A stretch of 64,000 bases of DNA from Albidovulum sp. (GTDB lineage Bacteria; Pseudomonadota; Alphaproteobacteria; Rhodobacterales; Rhodobacteraceae): positions 26,555 through 90,554 of the forward strand of contig JALSJQ010000014.1 of NCBI GenBank assembly GCA_026989275.1, written 5' to 3'. The position numbers were made by a program, and so were the translations under genes. Numbering within the stretch: position 1 is the first letter of the stretch; each line of letters opens with the position of its first letter. Below are positions 1-10,920 of this stretch, piece after piece. The notes beneath the pieces are model-generated. The model was not told the origin of the DNA and searched no databases. It saw nothing but the letters and a program-made list of their open reading frames with translations.

Positions 1-178
1 GGATCTCCAGCCGCTGCAACGCCTCGCGAATCGGGGTGCGCGACATGCCGAAGCGCTCGGCAAGCTCGCTCTCGACCAACCGGTCCCCGGGCTTGTAGAT
101 GCCGACGTCGATCGCCTCGAGAATGAGATCGTAGGCATCCTTCTGACCGTCGCGCGCCGCGCTGCCCTGCCTTGCCAT
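1..178 (-). CDS. GntR-family transcriptional regulator, N-terminal part only
   Basis: The minus strand reads from ATG at 178 into the window edge. The 59 visible residues are the winged-helix DNA-binding part of a GntR regulator: a helical start, then GIYKPGDRLVESELAERFG and MSRTPIREALQRLE, the family's recognition helix. The C-terminal ligand domain lies outside the window, so neither subfamily (FadR/FCD is the commonest) nor effector can be named. The family call is firm. Confidence 0.85.
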   Translation of the reverse strand, partial: MARQGSAARDGQKDAYDLILEAIDVGIYKPGDRLVESELAERFGMSRTPIREALQRLEI

Positions 179-288
179 GAGCTTCCCTCGGCTCGGGGTT
201 CGCCTGGAGGGCGGCGAATCGCTCCGGATCCGTCCCCCTTTCTTCAAAAGCCCCCGAGCGCGGCGCCGTCAAGCGGGCTTGCATCGGG

Positions 289-1038
289 ATGCCCCTTGAT
301 CCCGCCGCAAGGGCGGCGCACAAGACCCTCATGGAGGAGGCCCGGACGCAAACGCCCATCGTGCCCGTCCCGCCGGAAGACGACGGGGAGGCCGCGTGGA
401 TCTTCGATCTCGACAACACGCTCTATCCGCCCTCGATGCGGCTCTTCGATCAGATCGAGGCACGGATGACCCGCTTCGTGATGGAAGCGCTCGGTGTCGA
501 TCGGGAGAGAGCGGACCATCTGCGCCGCCATTACTGGCAACGTCATGGCACCACCCTTGCCGGGCTGATGCGCGAACACGGCATCGATCCCCACGATTAT
601 CTTCACGCGGTGCACGACATCGACTTCTCCCCGCTCGCCCCGGACCCCATCCTCGCCGCACGCATTGCCGCCCTGCCGGGCAGGCGCATCGTCCACACAA
701 ACGGCCCGAAGGGCTATGCCGAAAGGGTGCTCGAGGCCCGGGGTCTTGCGGAGCTGTTCGATGCGGTCTTCGGCATCGAGGAAACCGGCTTCGCCCCGAA
801 ACCCGAAGCCAGGGCCCATGACCTCGTGATCGCCGCAGCCGGCATCTCTCCCCGGCAGGCCACCATGTTCGAGGACGACCCGCGCAACCTCGCCGTGCCC
901 CATGCCCGCGGGATGCGCACCGTCCTCGTCCGGCAGGATCGGGAGAGTGGCACGGGCGATGCTCCCCGGGCCCATCCCCATGTGCACCATGTGACCGACG
1001 ATCTGGCCGCTTTCCTCGGCCAGCTGCTCGAGGAGTGA
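289..1038 (+). CDS. Pyrimidine 5'-nucleotidase-type HAD hydrolase
   Basis: A cytoplasmic HAD-superfamily phosphatase of the pyrimidine 5'-nucleotidase group, expected to dephosphorylate nucleoside monophosphates. Motif I is FDLDNTLYP (residues ~39-47), motif II is the THTNG-like VHTNGPKG stretch, and motifs III/IV include PKPEA and FEDDPRNL. The cap carries the family's HGTTLAGLMREHGIDP segment. The start is uncertain: ATG 289 gives 249 residues, while an in-frame ATG at 331 gives a length closer to relatives, and neither has a strong ribosome binding site. The last codons overlap the ribosome-binding region of the next gene, so the two are probably co-transcribed. In many Rhodobacterales this family sits near dapD; that gene is not visible here. 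Confidence 0.87.
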   Translation: MPLDPAARAAHKTLMEEARTQTPIVPVPPEDDGEAAWIFDLDNTLYPPSMRLFDQIEARMTRFVMEALGVDRERADHLRRHYWQRHGTTLAGLMREHGIDPHDYLHAVHDIDFSPLAPDPILAARIAALPGRRIVHTNGPKGYAERVLEARGLAELFDAVFGIEETGFAPKPEARAHDLVIAAAGISPRQATMFEDDPRNLAVPHARGMRTVLVRQDRESGTGDAPRAHPHVHHVTDDLAAFLGQLLEE

Positions 1039-1043
1039 TTTCG

Positions 1044-2288
1044 ATGGCACCCGCTGGAGGCGCTGCATCCCCGACCGCCACTTGCGAAACCACCGACGTG
1101 CTCGTGGCCGGAGGCGGCATCGCCGGGCTCGTGGCCGCCACGGCCTTTGCGGCGAACGGCTTTCGCACCCTGTGCGTCGATCCGGCCCCGCCCGTGACCG
1201 AGGAAAGGGCCCCGGGTGCCGACATCCGAACCACGGCATTCATGCAACCTTCCCGCGCCCTCCTCGAGCGCATCGGGCTCTGGCCGCGCCTCGCTCCCCA
1301 TGCCGCCCCGTTGCAGATCATGCGAATCGTCGAAGCCGGAGGGCGGCAGGGAGAGATACGGGAGATCGCCGACTTCGACGCCGCCGAGATCTCCGACAGC
1401 CCCTTCGGCTGGAACCTGCCCAACTGGCTTCTGCGGCGGGAGATCCTCGCCCATCTGGCAACGCTGCCGCTGGCCACGTTCCGGCCCGGAGTCGGGGTTG
1501 CCGACATCCTGCCGCGCACGCGCGAGGCCCTCGTCACCCTGTCCGACGGCAGCCGCGTGAAGGCCGATCTCGTGATCGCCGCCGACGGGCGCGACTCCCC
1601 CATCCGCACCCGGCTCGGCATCCGCACCACCACATGGCGCTACGGCCAGAAGGCGCTGGTCTTCTCGGCCTCCCATCCACGGCCCCACGGCCATGTCTCG
1701 ACCGAGATCCACCGCTCGGGCGGCCCCTTCACCCTCGTGCCCCTGCCCGACGGTGAGGACGGGCGCCACCGATCGGCCGTCGTCTGGATGGATCGCGGAC
1801 CCGAGCAGCGGCGACGGCATGCGCTTGCGCCCGAGGCGCTGGCAAAGGAGGCGACCGAACGGTCCGGCGGCCTTCTGGGACCGCTGACGGTCGAAGGGCC
1901 GATCGCCCTGTGGCCCATCATCACCCGTTTCGCCCATCGGCTGACGGGGCCGCGCACGGCGCTCGTGGCCGAAGCCGCCCATGTCGTCCCGCCGATCGGC
2001 GCCCAGGGGCTCAACCTCTCGCTGGCCGACATCACCGCCCTGCTGGATCCGGCCGTGGCCGATGCCGCCTCCCTCGGCGACGCCCCGATGCTCGCCGCCT
2101 ATGAACGCAGGCGCAAATGGCTCGTGCGCACGCGGGTGCAGGGGATCGACCTTCTCAACCGGACCTCGATCGCCGGAGTGCCGCTCCTGCGGGATCTGCG
2201 GCGGATCGGCATCCGCATCATCCGGGACACCCCGCCCCTCCGGCAGCGGCTGATGCGTGCCGGTATGGGGCCGGGGCTTCTCGGATAG
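1044..2288 (+). CDS. UbiH/UbiF-family FAD-dependent hydroxylase
   Basis: A flavoprotein monooxygenase of the family that hydroxylates the ring of ubiquinone precursors at the membrane. The N-terminal Rossmann motif is VAGGGIAGLVAATAFAANGF, the central motif is VIAADGRDSPIRTRLG, and the C-terminal FAD motif is PIGAQGLNLSLADITALL. About 414 residues, normal for the family. ATG 1044 is preferred because AGGAG ends at 1035, eight bases upstream; a GTG at 1035 overlaps the preceding stop codon and is the alternative. Position-specific assignment (UbiH, UbiF or UbiI) cannot be made from sequence reading alone. Confidence 0.9.
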   Translation: MAPAGGAASPTATCETTDVLVAGGGIAGLVAATAFAANGFRTLCVDPAPPVTEERAPGADIRTTAFMQPSRALLERIGLWPRLAPHAAPLQIMRIVEAGGRQGEIREIADFDAAEISDSPFGWNLPNWLLRREILAHLATLPLATFRPGVGVADILPRTREALVTLSDGSRVKADLVIAADGRDSPIRTRLGIRTTTWRYGQKALVFSASHPRPHGHVSTEIHRSGGPFTLVPLPDGEDGRHRSAVVWMDRGPEQRRRHALAPEALAKEATERSGGLLGPLTVEGPIALWPIITRFAHRLTGPRTALVAEAAHVVPPIGAQGLNLSLADITALLDPAVADAASLGDAPMLAAYERRRKWLVRTRVQGIDLLNRTSIAGVPLLRDLRRIGIRIIRDTPPLRQRLMRAGMGPGLLG

Positions 2289-2380
2289 GTGTCACGGATC
2301 CGTCGCCGTTCCCCCGGCAGCCGGACGGGGAAGGGCGACCCGGATGCGAACAGACGGCCAGGAAGCCGCAATGCCCGGGT

Positions 2381-3520
2381 TCAGGTGACCGGACCGATCA
2401 CCTTGTCGAACACTGCCTCGAGCCGCGCCACCTTGCCATCGACATCGGCGAGCTTGTCGAGCCCGAAAAGGCCGATGCGGAAGCTCGAGAAATCGTCACC
2501 CTCGTCGCAGGCAAGCGGCACGCCGGCCGCGATCTGCACGCCTTCGGTCGCGAATTTGCGCCCCGAGCGAATCTCCGGGTCGTCGGTATGGGAGACGACG
2601 ACGCCGGGCGCCGCGAACCCTTCGGCCGCGACCGACCGCACCCCGCGGGCGGCGAGCGCGGCCCGGACCCGGTTGCCCAGCGCCCACTGGGCCTTGCGGG
2701 CGGCTTCGAGACCGAAGGCGAAAGTCGCCTTCATGTTGTCGCGGAAATGGCGCAGCGCATCGGTCGGCATGGTGGCGTGATAGGCATGGGCGCCGTCCTC
2801 ATAGGCCTTCATGATGGCGCGCCAACGCCCCAGATCACCGGCGAAGCTGCTGGCCGCGGCAATCTCCAGCGCCTTTTCGGCCCGCTCGTTCATCACGACG
2901 ATGCCGGCCGAAGGCGTCGAGGACCAGCCCTTCTGGGGCGCCGAGATCAGCACATCGACCCCGGCGGCGGCCATGTCCACCCAGACCGCGCCCGAGGCGA
3001 TGCAGTCGAGCACGAACAGCCCGCCCACATCGCGCATGGCCCTGCCGATGGCGGCGAGCCACTCGTCGGGCAGGATCATGCCGGAAGCGGTCTCGACATG
3101 GGGGGCGAACAGGACGGCCGGGCGCTGCCGGTCGATGGCCGAGAGAATTTCGTCTAGCGACGCCGGCACGAAGGGCGCCTGCCGGTCGTTGGCGACCCGG
3201 CGCGCCTTGAGCACGGTTTCGGACGCGGGCAGGCCGGTGGCCTCGAAGATCTGGCTCCAGCGATAGGAGAACCAGCCGTTGCGGATGACGAGCACCTCGC
3301 GCCCGGCGGCAAAGGCCCGCGCCACCGCTTCCATCGCATAGCTGCCGCCACCGGGAACGAGCGCCACCGCCTCGCCGCGATAGACCTCGCGCATGCCCTC
3401 GGAAATGTCCCGCATGACCTCCTGGAACTCGGCCGACATGTGATTGAGCGCCCGGTCGGTGAAGACCACCGAAAATTCCTCGAGCCCCGCCTCCCGCGGT
3501 CCGAAACACTGATCCGTCAT
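2381..3520 (-). CDS. Class V aminotransferase (alanine-glyoxylate/serine-pyruvate type)
   Basis: A PLP-dependent fold type I enzyme of the class V subgroup, about 379 residues. The PLP lysine lies in SAPQKGWSS, the upstream Asp in LDCIASGAVWVDM, and the N-terminal substrate loop in VPGGGSYAMEAVAR. Relatives transfer amino groups between alanine or serine and glyoxylate or pyruvate; the real substrates are unknown. The start MTDQCFG is chosen because the upstream in-frame codons are arginine-rich and lack a good ribosome binding site. It is divergent from the sulfide:quinone oxidoreductase gene and convergent with the UbiH-type gene, so it is probably transcribed alone. Confidence 0.85.
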   Translation of the reverse strand: MTDQCFGPREAGLEEFSVVFTDRALNHMSAEFQEVMRDISEGMREVYRGEAVALVPGGGSYAMEAVARAFAAGREVLVIRNGWFSYRWSQIFEATGLPASETVLKARRVANDRQAPFVPASLDEILSAIDRQRPAVLFAPHVETASGMILPDEWLAAIGRAMRDVGGLFVLDCIASGAVWVDMAAAGVDVLISAPQKGWSSTPSAGIVVMNERAEKALEIAAASSFAGDLGRWRAIMKAYEDGAHAYHATMPTDALRHFRDNMKATFAFGLEAARKAQWALGNRVRAALAARGVRSVAAEGFAAPGVVVSHTDDPEIRSGRKFATEGVQIAAGVPLACDEGDDFSSFRIGLFGLDKLADVDGKVARLEAVFDKVIGPVT

Positions 3521-3722
3521 GGCCTGTCCTCCGATTTCAGCTGCCATCCCGCTTCTGGCGCGGCGGCGCCGGCGATGCAACCGCTTCCGCAGGCACGGGC
3601 GGCGTCAGGCACGGGCGGCATAATGTCCGCAGGGCCATTTCGGGCTTGGATTTTCCCCTGCCGCTGCGGCAAGAAAGGGCTGGCGGCCCCACGGGACCGT
3701 CGGGGAGAAAAGGGAGTTGCAC

Positions 3723-4931
3723 ATGGAAAAGCATCAGATCGTCATCGTCGGCGGCGGCGCCGGCGGCCTCTCGACCGCCGCCAGCCTGAAGAAACGTCGT
3801 CCCGCCCTCGACATCGCCGTGATCGAGCCGGCGGACGTGCATTACTATCAGCCGGGTTTCACCCTCGTGGGCGGCGGGGTCTTCAGACCCGAGCAGACCC
3901 GCAGGCCAATGGATGCCATCTGGCCGAAGGGGATCACACGCATCAACGGCCGCGTCGAGGGTTTCGACCCCGGGAGCAACATCGTCCATCTCGAGGACGG
4001 GCGCGAAGTGAGCTACGACTATCTCGTCGTCGCGCCCGGCCTCAAGCTCGACTGGGGAGCGATCGAGGGGCTCGAAGAGACTCTCGGCCGGAACGGCGTC
4101 ACCTCGAACTACCGGCCCGATCTCGCCCCCTACACCTGGCAGCTGGTGCAGGATTTCCGGGGCGGCCCCGCTCTCTTCACCCAGCCGCCGATGCCGATCA
4201 AATGCGCCGGCGCCCCGCAGAAGGCGATGTATCTCTCGGCGGATCACTGGCGCCGCACCGGCCGGCTCGACAAGGCCGACATCCATTTCTGCAACGCCGG
4301 CGGCGTGCTCTTCGGCGTGGCGGACTACGTCCCGCCGCTGATGAACTACGTCAACCGCTACGGCATCCATCTCGACTTCAGCCACAACCTCGTGAAGATC
4401 GACGGCGCGAACAAGGTCGCGACCTTCTCCGTCACCGAAGGAGAGGAGACCCGCGAGGTCGAGATGCCCTTCGAGATGATCCATGTCGTGCCGCCGCAGA
4501 CCGGGCACGATTTCATGAAGAACAGCCCGCTCGTGAACGAGGGCGGCTGGGTCGATGTCGATCAGCACACGCTCCAGCACAACCGCCATGCCAACATCTT
4601 CAGCCTGGGCGACGCCGCCTCGACACCCAACGCCAAAACCGCGGCCGCAGCCCGCAAGCAGGCGCCGATCGTGGCCGAGAACCTGATCGCCGTCATGGAA
4701 GGCAAGGATCCGTGGGCGAAATATGACGGCTACGGCTCCTGCCCGCTGACGGTCGAGCGCGGCAAGATCATCCTGGCCGAGTTCGGCTATGGCGGCAAGC
4801 TGATGCCGTCCTTCCCCTGGGATTCCACCAGGCCGCGCCGCTCGGCCTGGCACCTCAAGAAGAATTTCCTGCCCTGGCTCTACTGGAACGGCATGTTCAA
4901 GGGCCGCGAATGGATGGCGAAGCCCCAATAG
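3723..4931 (+). CDS. sqr: Sulfide:quinone oxidoreductase (SQRDL-like)
   Basis: A membrane-associated flavoprotein that oxidises sulfide and passes electrons to quinone. The dinucleotide-binding motif IVGGGAGGLSTAASL is at the N terminus. The two redox cysteines typical of the mitochondrial/SQRDL group are visible in PIKCAGAPQKAMYLS and YGSCPLTVERGKIILAEF. The C-terminal PWLYWNGMFKG stretch matches the amphipathic membrane-binding tail of that group. ATG 3723 is preferred over the TTG six bases earlier because AGGGAG at 3711-3716 is well spaced to it. It suggests sulfide detoxification or use as an electron source. A hairpin terminator follows immediately. Confidence 0.9.
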   Translation: MEKHQIVIVGGGAGGLSTAASLKKRRPALDIAVIEPADVHYYQPGFTLVGGGVFRPEQTRRPMDAIWPKGITRINGRVEGFDPGSNIVHLEDGREVSYDYLVVAPGLKLDWGAIEGLEETLGRNGVTSNYRPDLAPYTWQLVQDFRGGPALFTQPPMPIKCAGAPQKAMYLSADHWRRTGRLDKADIHFCNAGGVLFGVADYVPPLMNYVNRYGIHLDFSHNLVKIDGANKVATFSVTEGEETREVEMPFEMIHVVPPQTGHDFMKNSPLVNEGGWVDVDQHTLQHNRHANIFSLGDAASTPNAKTAAAARKQAPIVAENLIAVMEGKDPWAKYDGYGSCPLTVERGKIILAEFGYGGKLMPSFPWDSTRPRRSAWHLKKNFLPWLYWNGMFKGREWMAKPQ

Positions 4932-4966
4932 GGCACGCCCGCGGAACGGGCGGACATCCGCGCATG

Positions 4967-4996
4967 AAGGGCTCGGCTGCGGCCGGGCCCTTCTTC
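4967..4996 (+). terminator. Putative rho-independent terminator after sqr
   Basis: AAGGGC (4967-4972) pairs with GCCCTT (4987-4992) around a G+C-rich interior, followed by CTTC. The T-tract is weak. It lies between sqr and the convergent regulator gene and could act on both strands. Confidence 0.5.
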
Positions 4997-4997
4997 G

Positions 4998-5459
4998 TCA
5001 GGCCCGGCCGAGGGGGCCGGGGCGCTCCTCGCGCCACATGACGACATTGGCCTCGACCTCGCCGAGCCCCGGCAGGGCCATGATCCGCCGCCGTAGCACC
5101 CGCTCGAAATCGGCGATGTCCCGCGCGACCACCTCGATGCGATAATCGTAGCGACCGAGCACATGCTGCACATGCTGCACTTCGGGGATCGCGGCCAGAA
5201 CGCGCTCGAACTCGACATGGGACGTGCCACCGCGCGCCGCCAGCTTGACGCCGAGATGCACCGTCACCCCGAGACCGAGCTTCTCGCGGTCGAGCACCGC
5301 CTCGCGCGGGCCGAGCACACCGGCCTTCTCGAGCCGGGCCATGCGGCGCGAGACGGCCGATTGCGAAAGACCGAGCCGCTCGGCAAGGGCAACGCTCGTC
5401 AGATCCCCCGCCTCCCAGAGGAGCTCCAGGATCTGCCGGTCCCGCGCATCGAGCGCCAT
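4998..5459 (-). CDS. Lrp/AsnC-family transcriptional regulator (first of two)
   Basis: About 153 residues with an N-terminal helix-turn-helix (DARDRQILELLWEAGDLTSVALAERLGLSQSAVSRRM, split here by residue 20 of the domain) and a C-terminal RAM/AsnC ligand domain containing VQHVLGRYDYRIEVVARD. Such regulators form octamers and sense amino acids. The start MALDARD is chosen because the ten codons before it are poor and acidic. It is followed upstream on the same strand by a second, dissimilar Lrp/AsnC gene, and both are divergent from ilvC, which makes ilvC or a branched-chain amino acid pathway a likely target. Confidence 0.88.
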   Translation of the reverse strand: MALDARDRQILELLWEAGDLTSVALAERLGLSQSAVSRRMARLEKAGVLGPREAVLDREKLGLGVTVHLGVKLAARGGTSHVEFERVLAAIPEVQHVQHVLGRYDYRIEVVARDIADFERVLRRRIMALPGLGEVEANVVMWREERPGPLGRA

Positions 5460-5568
5460 CGGCCCGTCATCCTCTTCCTGCCCGCGCATTTTCCGCCCTT
5501 CGCCCCTTCACCTCCGCTCCCGGCAGACCCGCCTGCCGACTCTTCGCCGCGCATTTCGCCGCAGCGAC

Positions 5569-7273
<1,705 letters not shown>

Positions 7274-7352
7274 AGAGCTGCCGGGTAACGACCCGAGCTG
7301 CATGACCCGGCTTCATGGCTTGACCTTCCAGGCAACATCGTCAACCGATGCG

Positions 7353-7376
7353 AGGGCGGCCCGCGGGCCGCCCTTC
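7353..7376 (+). terminator. Putative terminator hairpin after ilvC
   Basis: A perfect palindrome AGGGCGGCCCGCGGGCCGCCCT occupies 7353-7374 and is followed by TCCCC, not a T-run. A strong hairpin of this kind could end ilvC transcription, but the weak tail leaves this uncertain. Confidence 0.5.
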
Positions 7377-7435
7377 CCCTGCCCTCCCGGCAGCTCCCAT
7401 TCACACCCGGGAACGCCCGACCCGGAGGATGTTTC

Positions 7436-8395
7436 ATGGCCGCTCTCCAGGCACAGCCCGCCCCGTCCGTCACGCCGCCCGCCGCCCCGCCTGCCGGTCC
7501 GGGCCTTCTCGAATGGGCCCAGCTCGCCTTCCTCGGGATGATCTGGGGCGGCTCCTTTCTCGCGGTCGAAATCGCCCTGCGGGCCTGGTCGCCCCTGTGG
7601 ATCGTGGCAGGCCGGGTGAGCCTTGCGGCGCTGTTCCTTCTTGCCGTCAGCTTCGCGAAGGGCATCCCGCTCCCCAAGATCGCCGGCCGGACAGGCCGCC
7701 GGATCTGGCTCCATGCCGTCGCCATGGGCTTCTTCTCCAACGCCCTGCCGTTCTCGCTCCTTTCCTGGGCGCAGAAGCACGTGACCTCGGGTTTCGCCGG
7801 CATCACCATGGCCTCGGTGCCGCTCCTGATCCTGCCGCTGGCACACTTTCTCGTTCCGGGCGAGCGGATGAGCCTGCGCCGCCTCGGGGGCTTCCTGATC
7901 GGTTTCGTGGGTGTGGGCGTGCTGATCGGGCCGGGAATCTTCACTTCGGCAGGCAGCAGCCTCGAAGGGATTGCCCGGATCGCCTGCCTGGCGGCGGCCG
8001 CCTCCTACGCCATCGGTTCGATCGTCACCCGTCTGACCCCGCCGACGCCGCTTCCGGCCTTCTCGGCCGCTGCGCTGACGGCCGCCAGCGTGATGATCGT
8101 GCCGCTTGCGCTGGCCCTCGAGCCCCTGCCCGACATCCTCGCCCCCGGCCCCGCTGCCGCCGTGCTCTATCTCGCCCTCCTGCCGACGGCGATCGCCACG
8201 CTCATCCTCGTGCGCCTCGTTCACCGTGCCGGCCCGGCCTTCCTTTCGCTCGTCAACTATCAGGTGCCGGTCTGGGCGACGCTGTTCGGCCTCGTCTTTC
8301 TCGGGGAAGAACTGCCGGGGCGGTTCGTGCTGGCGCTGGCGCTGATCCTTGCCGGTCTCGCCCTCGGCCAGTCGCGCGCACCGCGCCCGGCCTGA
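7436..8395 (+). CDS. EamA/DMT-family transporter
   Basis: A 319-residue inner-membrane protein with about ten hydrophobic segments arranged as two EamA repeats. The first begins GLLEWAQLAFLGMIWGGSFL, and the second covers the region around VNYQVPVWATLFGLVFLGEE, the usual end-of-repeat motif. The family exports amino acids, metabolites or drugs; the substrate cannot be predicted. GGAGG lies eight bases upstream of the ATG. It converges with glmM, the two stop codons being only eight bases apart. Confidence 0.9.
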   Translation: MAALQAQPAPSVTPPAAPPAGPGLLEWAQLAFLGMIWGGSFLAVEIALRAWSPLWIVAGRVSLAALFLLAVSFAKGIPLPKIAGRTGRRIWLHAVAMGFFSNALPFSLLSWAQKHVTSGFAGITMASVPLLILPLAHFLVPGERMSLRRLGGFLIGFVGVGVLIGPGIFTSAGSSLEGIARIACLAAAASYAIGSIVTRLTPPTPLPAFSAAALTAASVMIVPLALALEPLPDILAPGPAAAVLYLALLPTAIATLILVRLVHRAGPAFLSLVNYQVPVWATLFGLVFLGEELPGRFVLALALILAGLALGQSRAPRPA

Positions 8396-8403
8396 AGGCG
8401 GCT

Positions 8404-9762
8404 TCAGCGCAAGGCCGCCTCGATTTCGCCGACGATGTCCGCCACCACCTTCTCGAGAAGGCCCGGATCCTCGCATTCGGCCATCACCCGGATGACCGGT
8501 TCGGTGCCCGAGCGGCGGATGAGCAACCGGCCCTTGCCCGCGAGCGCCTCCTCGGCCGCACGGATCGCCGCCTGCACGGTCGGCTCGCCGAGAGGGTCCC
8601 GGCCGGGGGCGAAGCGCACATTCTCGAGCTTCTGCGGCACAGGGTCGAACAGTTGCGCCAGCCGGCTCGCGGGCTGCCCGGTCTCGACCATGGCCGCGAG
8701 AAACTGCAGGCCGGCGATGATGCCGTCCCCCGTGGTGGCACGGTCGAGCATGACGATATGGCCCGACTGCTCGCCGCCGAGATTGTAACCGCCCTGCCGC
8801 ATCCGCTCGACCACATGCCGATCACCCACACGGGTGCGTTCGAGCCGGATGCCGTGGGAGTCGAGATAGCGTTCGAGGCCGAGATTGGACATCACCGTTG
8901 CCACCAGCGCCCCGCCGCGCAGCTTCTCGGCCTCGGCCCAGCGCGTTGCCAGAAGCCCCATGATCTGGTCGCCGTCGGCGATCCGGCCGCGCTCGTCGAT
9001 CAGGATCACCCGGTCGGCATCGCCATCGAGGCAGATGCCCAGATCGGCCCCCGTCTCCACCACCTTGTCGGCCGCCGCCTGGGGCGCGGTGGAGCCGACG
9101 CCGGCATTGATGTTGAAGCCGTCGGGCTCGGTGCCGACAGGGATCACCTCGGCACCGAGCTCGAACAGGATCTCGGGCGCGGTGCGCCAGGCGGCCCCGT
9201 TGGCGCAATCGATCACCACCTTGAGCCCGTCGAGGCGGGCCCGCGGGGGAAAGGTGGTCTTGGCGTATTCGACATAGCGGCCGCGCCCGTCGTCGATCCG
9301 CTGCGCGCGGCCGATGCGCTCGGGCGGCGCGAGGACGAAATCCTCCTCGAGCACCATGCGGGCGATCTCGGCCTCGTCCTCGTCCGACAGCTTGAAGCCG
9401 TCAGGACCGAAGAACTTGATGCCGTTGTCGTGATGGGGGTTGTGGGAGGCCGAGATCATCACGCCGAGATCGGCCCGCATCGAGCGGGTGAGATAGCCCA
9501 CGGCCGGAGTCGGCACCGGGCCGAGCAGAAAGACGTTCATCCCCGCCGATGTCAGCCCCGCGGTGAGGGCGTTCTCGATCATGTAACCCGAGCGGCGCGT
9601 ATCCTTGCCGATCACCACCCGCGCCTCGTGGGCACCGGAGGCGAAACGGTTGGCCGCCGCCACACCGAGGCGCAGGGCGATCTCGGCCGTCATCGGCCAC
9701 AGATTGGCGCGGCCCCGCACGCCGTCGGTGCCGAAAAGCCCCCTGGCTGAAATGTCCCTCAT
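8404..9762 (-). CDS. glmM: Phosphoglucosamine mutase
   Basis: Interconverts glucosamine-6-phosphate and glucosamine-1-phosphate for UDP-GlcNAc, and so for peptidoglycan and lipid A. The catalytic phosphoserine is Ser106 in [12 protein letters not shown]. The Mg-binding DGDADR loop is visible in the middle domain, and the phosphate-binding [12 protein letters not shown] motif is near the C terminus. 452 residues, standard length. It lies downstream of folB-folP on the same strand, after 141 nt, an order shared with many Rhodobacterales. Confidence 0.97.
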   Translation of the reverse strand: MRDISARGLFGTDGVRGRANLWPMTAEIALRLGVAAANRFASGAHEARVVIGKDTRRSGYMIENALTAGLTSAGMNVFLLGPVPTPAVGYLTRSMRADLGVMISASHNPHHDNGIKFFGPDGFKLSDEDEAEIARMVLEEDFVLAPPERIGRAQRIDDGRGRYVEYAKTTFPPRARLDGLKVVIDCANGAAWRTAPEILFELGAEVIPVGTEPDGFNINAGVGSTAPQAAADKVVETGADLGICLDGDADRVILIDERGRIADGDQIMGLLATRWAEAEKLRGGALVATVMSNLGLERYLDSHGIRLERTRVGDRHVVERMRQGGYNLGGEQSGHIVMLDRATTGDGIIAGLQFLAAMVETGQPASRLAQLFDPVPQKLENVRFAPGRDPLGEPTVQAAIRAAEEALAGKGRLLIRRSGTEPVIRVMAECEDPGLLEKVVADIVGEIEAALR

Positions 9763-9903
9763 CCTGCGTTCTCCAGACCGTCTTCAGATCGCCTTTCGGG
9801 CCGGACCGCCCGCACACGGCGCATTGTCTTCCCGCCCGGGGAAAGGGTCAACGCACCGCTCCCGCATGCGCGGGAAGCTGCGGGAAACCGCCGCTCGTGC
9901 CCT

Positions 9904-10920
9904 TCAGCCTTCCGGCGGGTGGAGCACCAGCCACAGATCGAGGGCCTGGCGGGTCTCGGCCACGTCGTGCACGCGGAGGAGCTGCACCCCCTGACGCACC
10001 GCATCGAGCGCGACCGCCAGCGAGCCGGCCACGCGGCGCGCCGGTGCCGATTCGCCGGAGACGGCCCCGATGAAGCTCTTGCGCGAGACCCCGAGAAGGA
10101 TCGGGCAGCCGAGCGTATGAAACAGGCTCAGCCCCCGCAGGAGACGCAGATTGTGGGCAAGCGTCTTGCCGAAACCGATGCCCGGATCGACGACGATGCG
10201 GCTTCTGGGAATGCCGGCCCTCTCGGCCAGCGCAAGCCGACGCTCGAGCCAGTCATAGACATCGAGCAGGACGTCGGCATAGCTGGCACGCTGCTGCATC
10301 ACCTTCGGATCGGCCGGCGAATGCATCAGGCACAGCGCGGCGCCCGACCCGGCTACTTCCGCCGCCATGGCCAGATCATGGGTCAGCCCCGAGACATCGT
10401 TGATCATCGCGGCGCCGGCGCCGGTGGCCGCCCGTGCCACGGGGGCCTTCCGCGTGTCGGCCGAGACGGGCAGATCGAGTCGCGCCCCGAGAGCGGCGAT
10501 CACCGGGCGGACGCGGGCGATCTCGACTTCCTCGGGCACCGGGTCGGCCCCGGGGCGGGTCGATTCGCCGCCCACATCGAGCATGTCGGCTCCGGCCTCG
10601 GCCAGCGCCACCCCATGCGCGACAGCCGCGGCCGCATCGGCATGAAGCCCGCCGTCGGAAAAACTGTCGGGAGTGACATTGACGATTCCCATGATCCGCG
10701 GCCGGTCCATCGCAAGCCCCGCAATCGCGGCGCGCGGCGCGGTCAGCCGGGCGAAGACCTCGCGGGGCAATTCGTCCACCGAGACGATTCGCGCCGGCCC
10801 CGTGCGGGAAATCCGCCGAACGGCGACAAAGCGCATCCAGCCTCCCGCCAGCGGCGCGGCAAAGACCGGCGCCTCCTCCGGAAACAGCGGGATCGGTTGC
10901 CAGTAGAAGCGCGTGCTCAT
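9904..10920 (-). CDS. folP: Dihydropteroate synthase with N-terminal extension
   Basis: Condenses 6-hydroxymethyl-dihydropterin diphosphate with p-aminobenzoate and is the sulfonamide target. The barrel starts at about residue 74 with IMGIVNVTPDSFSDGG, and carries DVGGESTRPGADPV, INDVSG and the pterin-binding DPGIGFGKT segments, ending with VHDVAETRQAL. About 70 residues before the barrel have no counterpart in the E. coli enzyme. The ATG overlaps the folB stop codon by four bases, so translation is probably coupled. Confidence 0.95.
   Translation of the reverse strand: MSTRFYWQPIPLFPEEAPVFAAPLAGGWMRFVAVRRISRTGPARIVSVDELPREVFARLTAPRAAIAGLAMDRPRIMGIVNVTPDSFSDGGLHADAAAAVAHGVALAEAGADMLDVGGESTRPGADPVPEEVEIARVRPVIAALGARLDLPVSADTRKAPVARAATGAGAAMINDVSGLTHDLAMAAEVAGSGAALCLMHSPADPKVMQQRASYADVLLDVYDWLERRLALAERAGIPRSRIVVDPGIGFGKTLAHNLRLLRGLSLFHTLGCPILLGVSRKSFIGAVSGESAPARRVAGSLAVALDAVRQGVQLLRVHDVAETRQALDLWLVLHPPEG

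Noticed and set aside
244..1239. Long minus-strand reading opposite the HAD nucleotidase, and many similar long antisense readings across 1-47 kb
   Set aside because: In GC-rich DNA the frames opposite real genes stay open. These have no family motifs, are rich in Arg/Gly/Pro, and conflict with genes of clear function.
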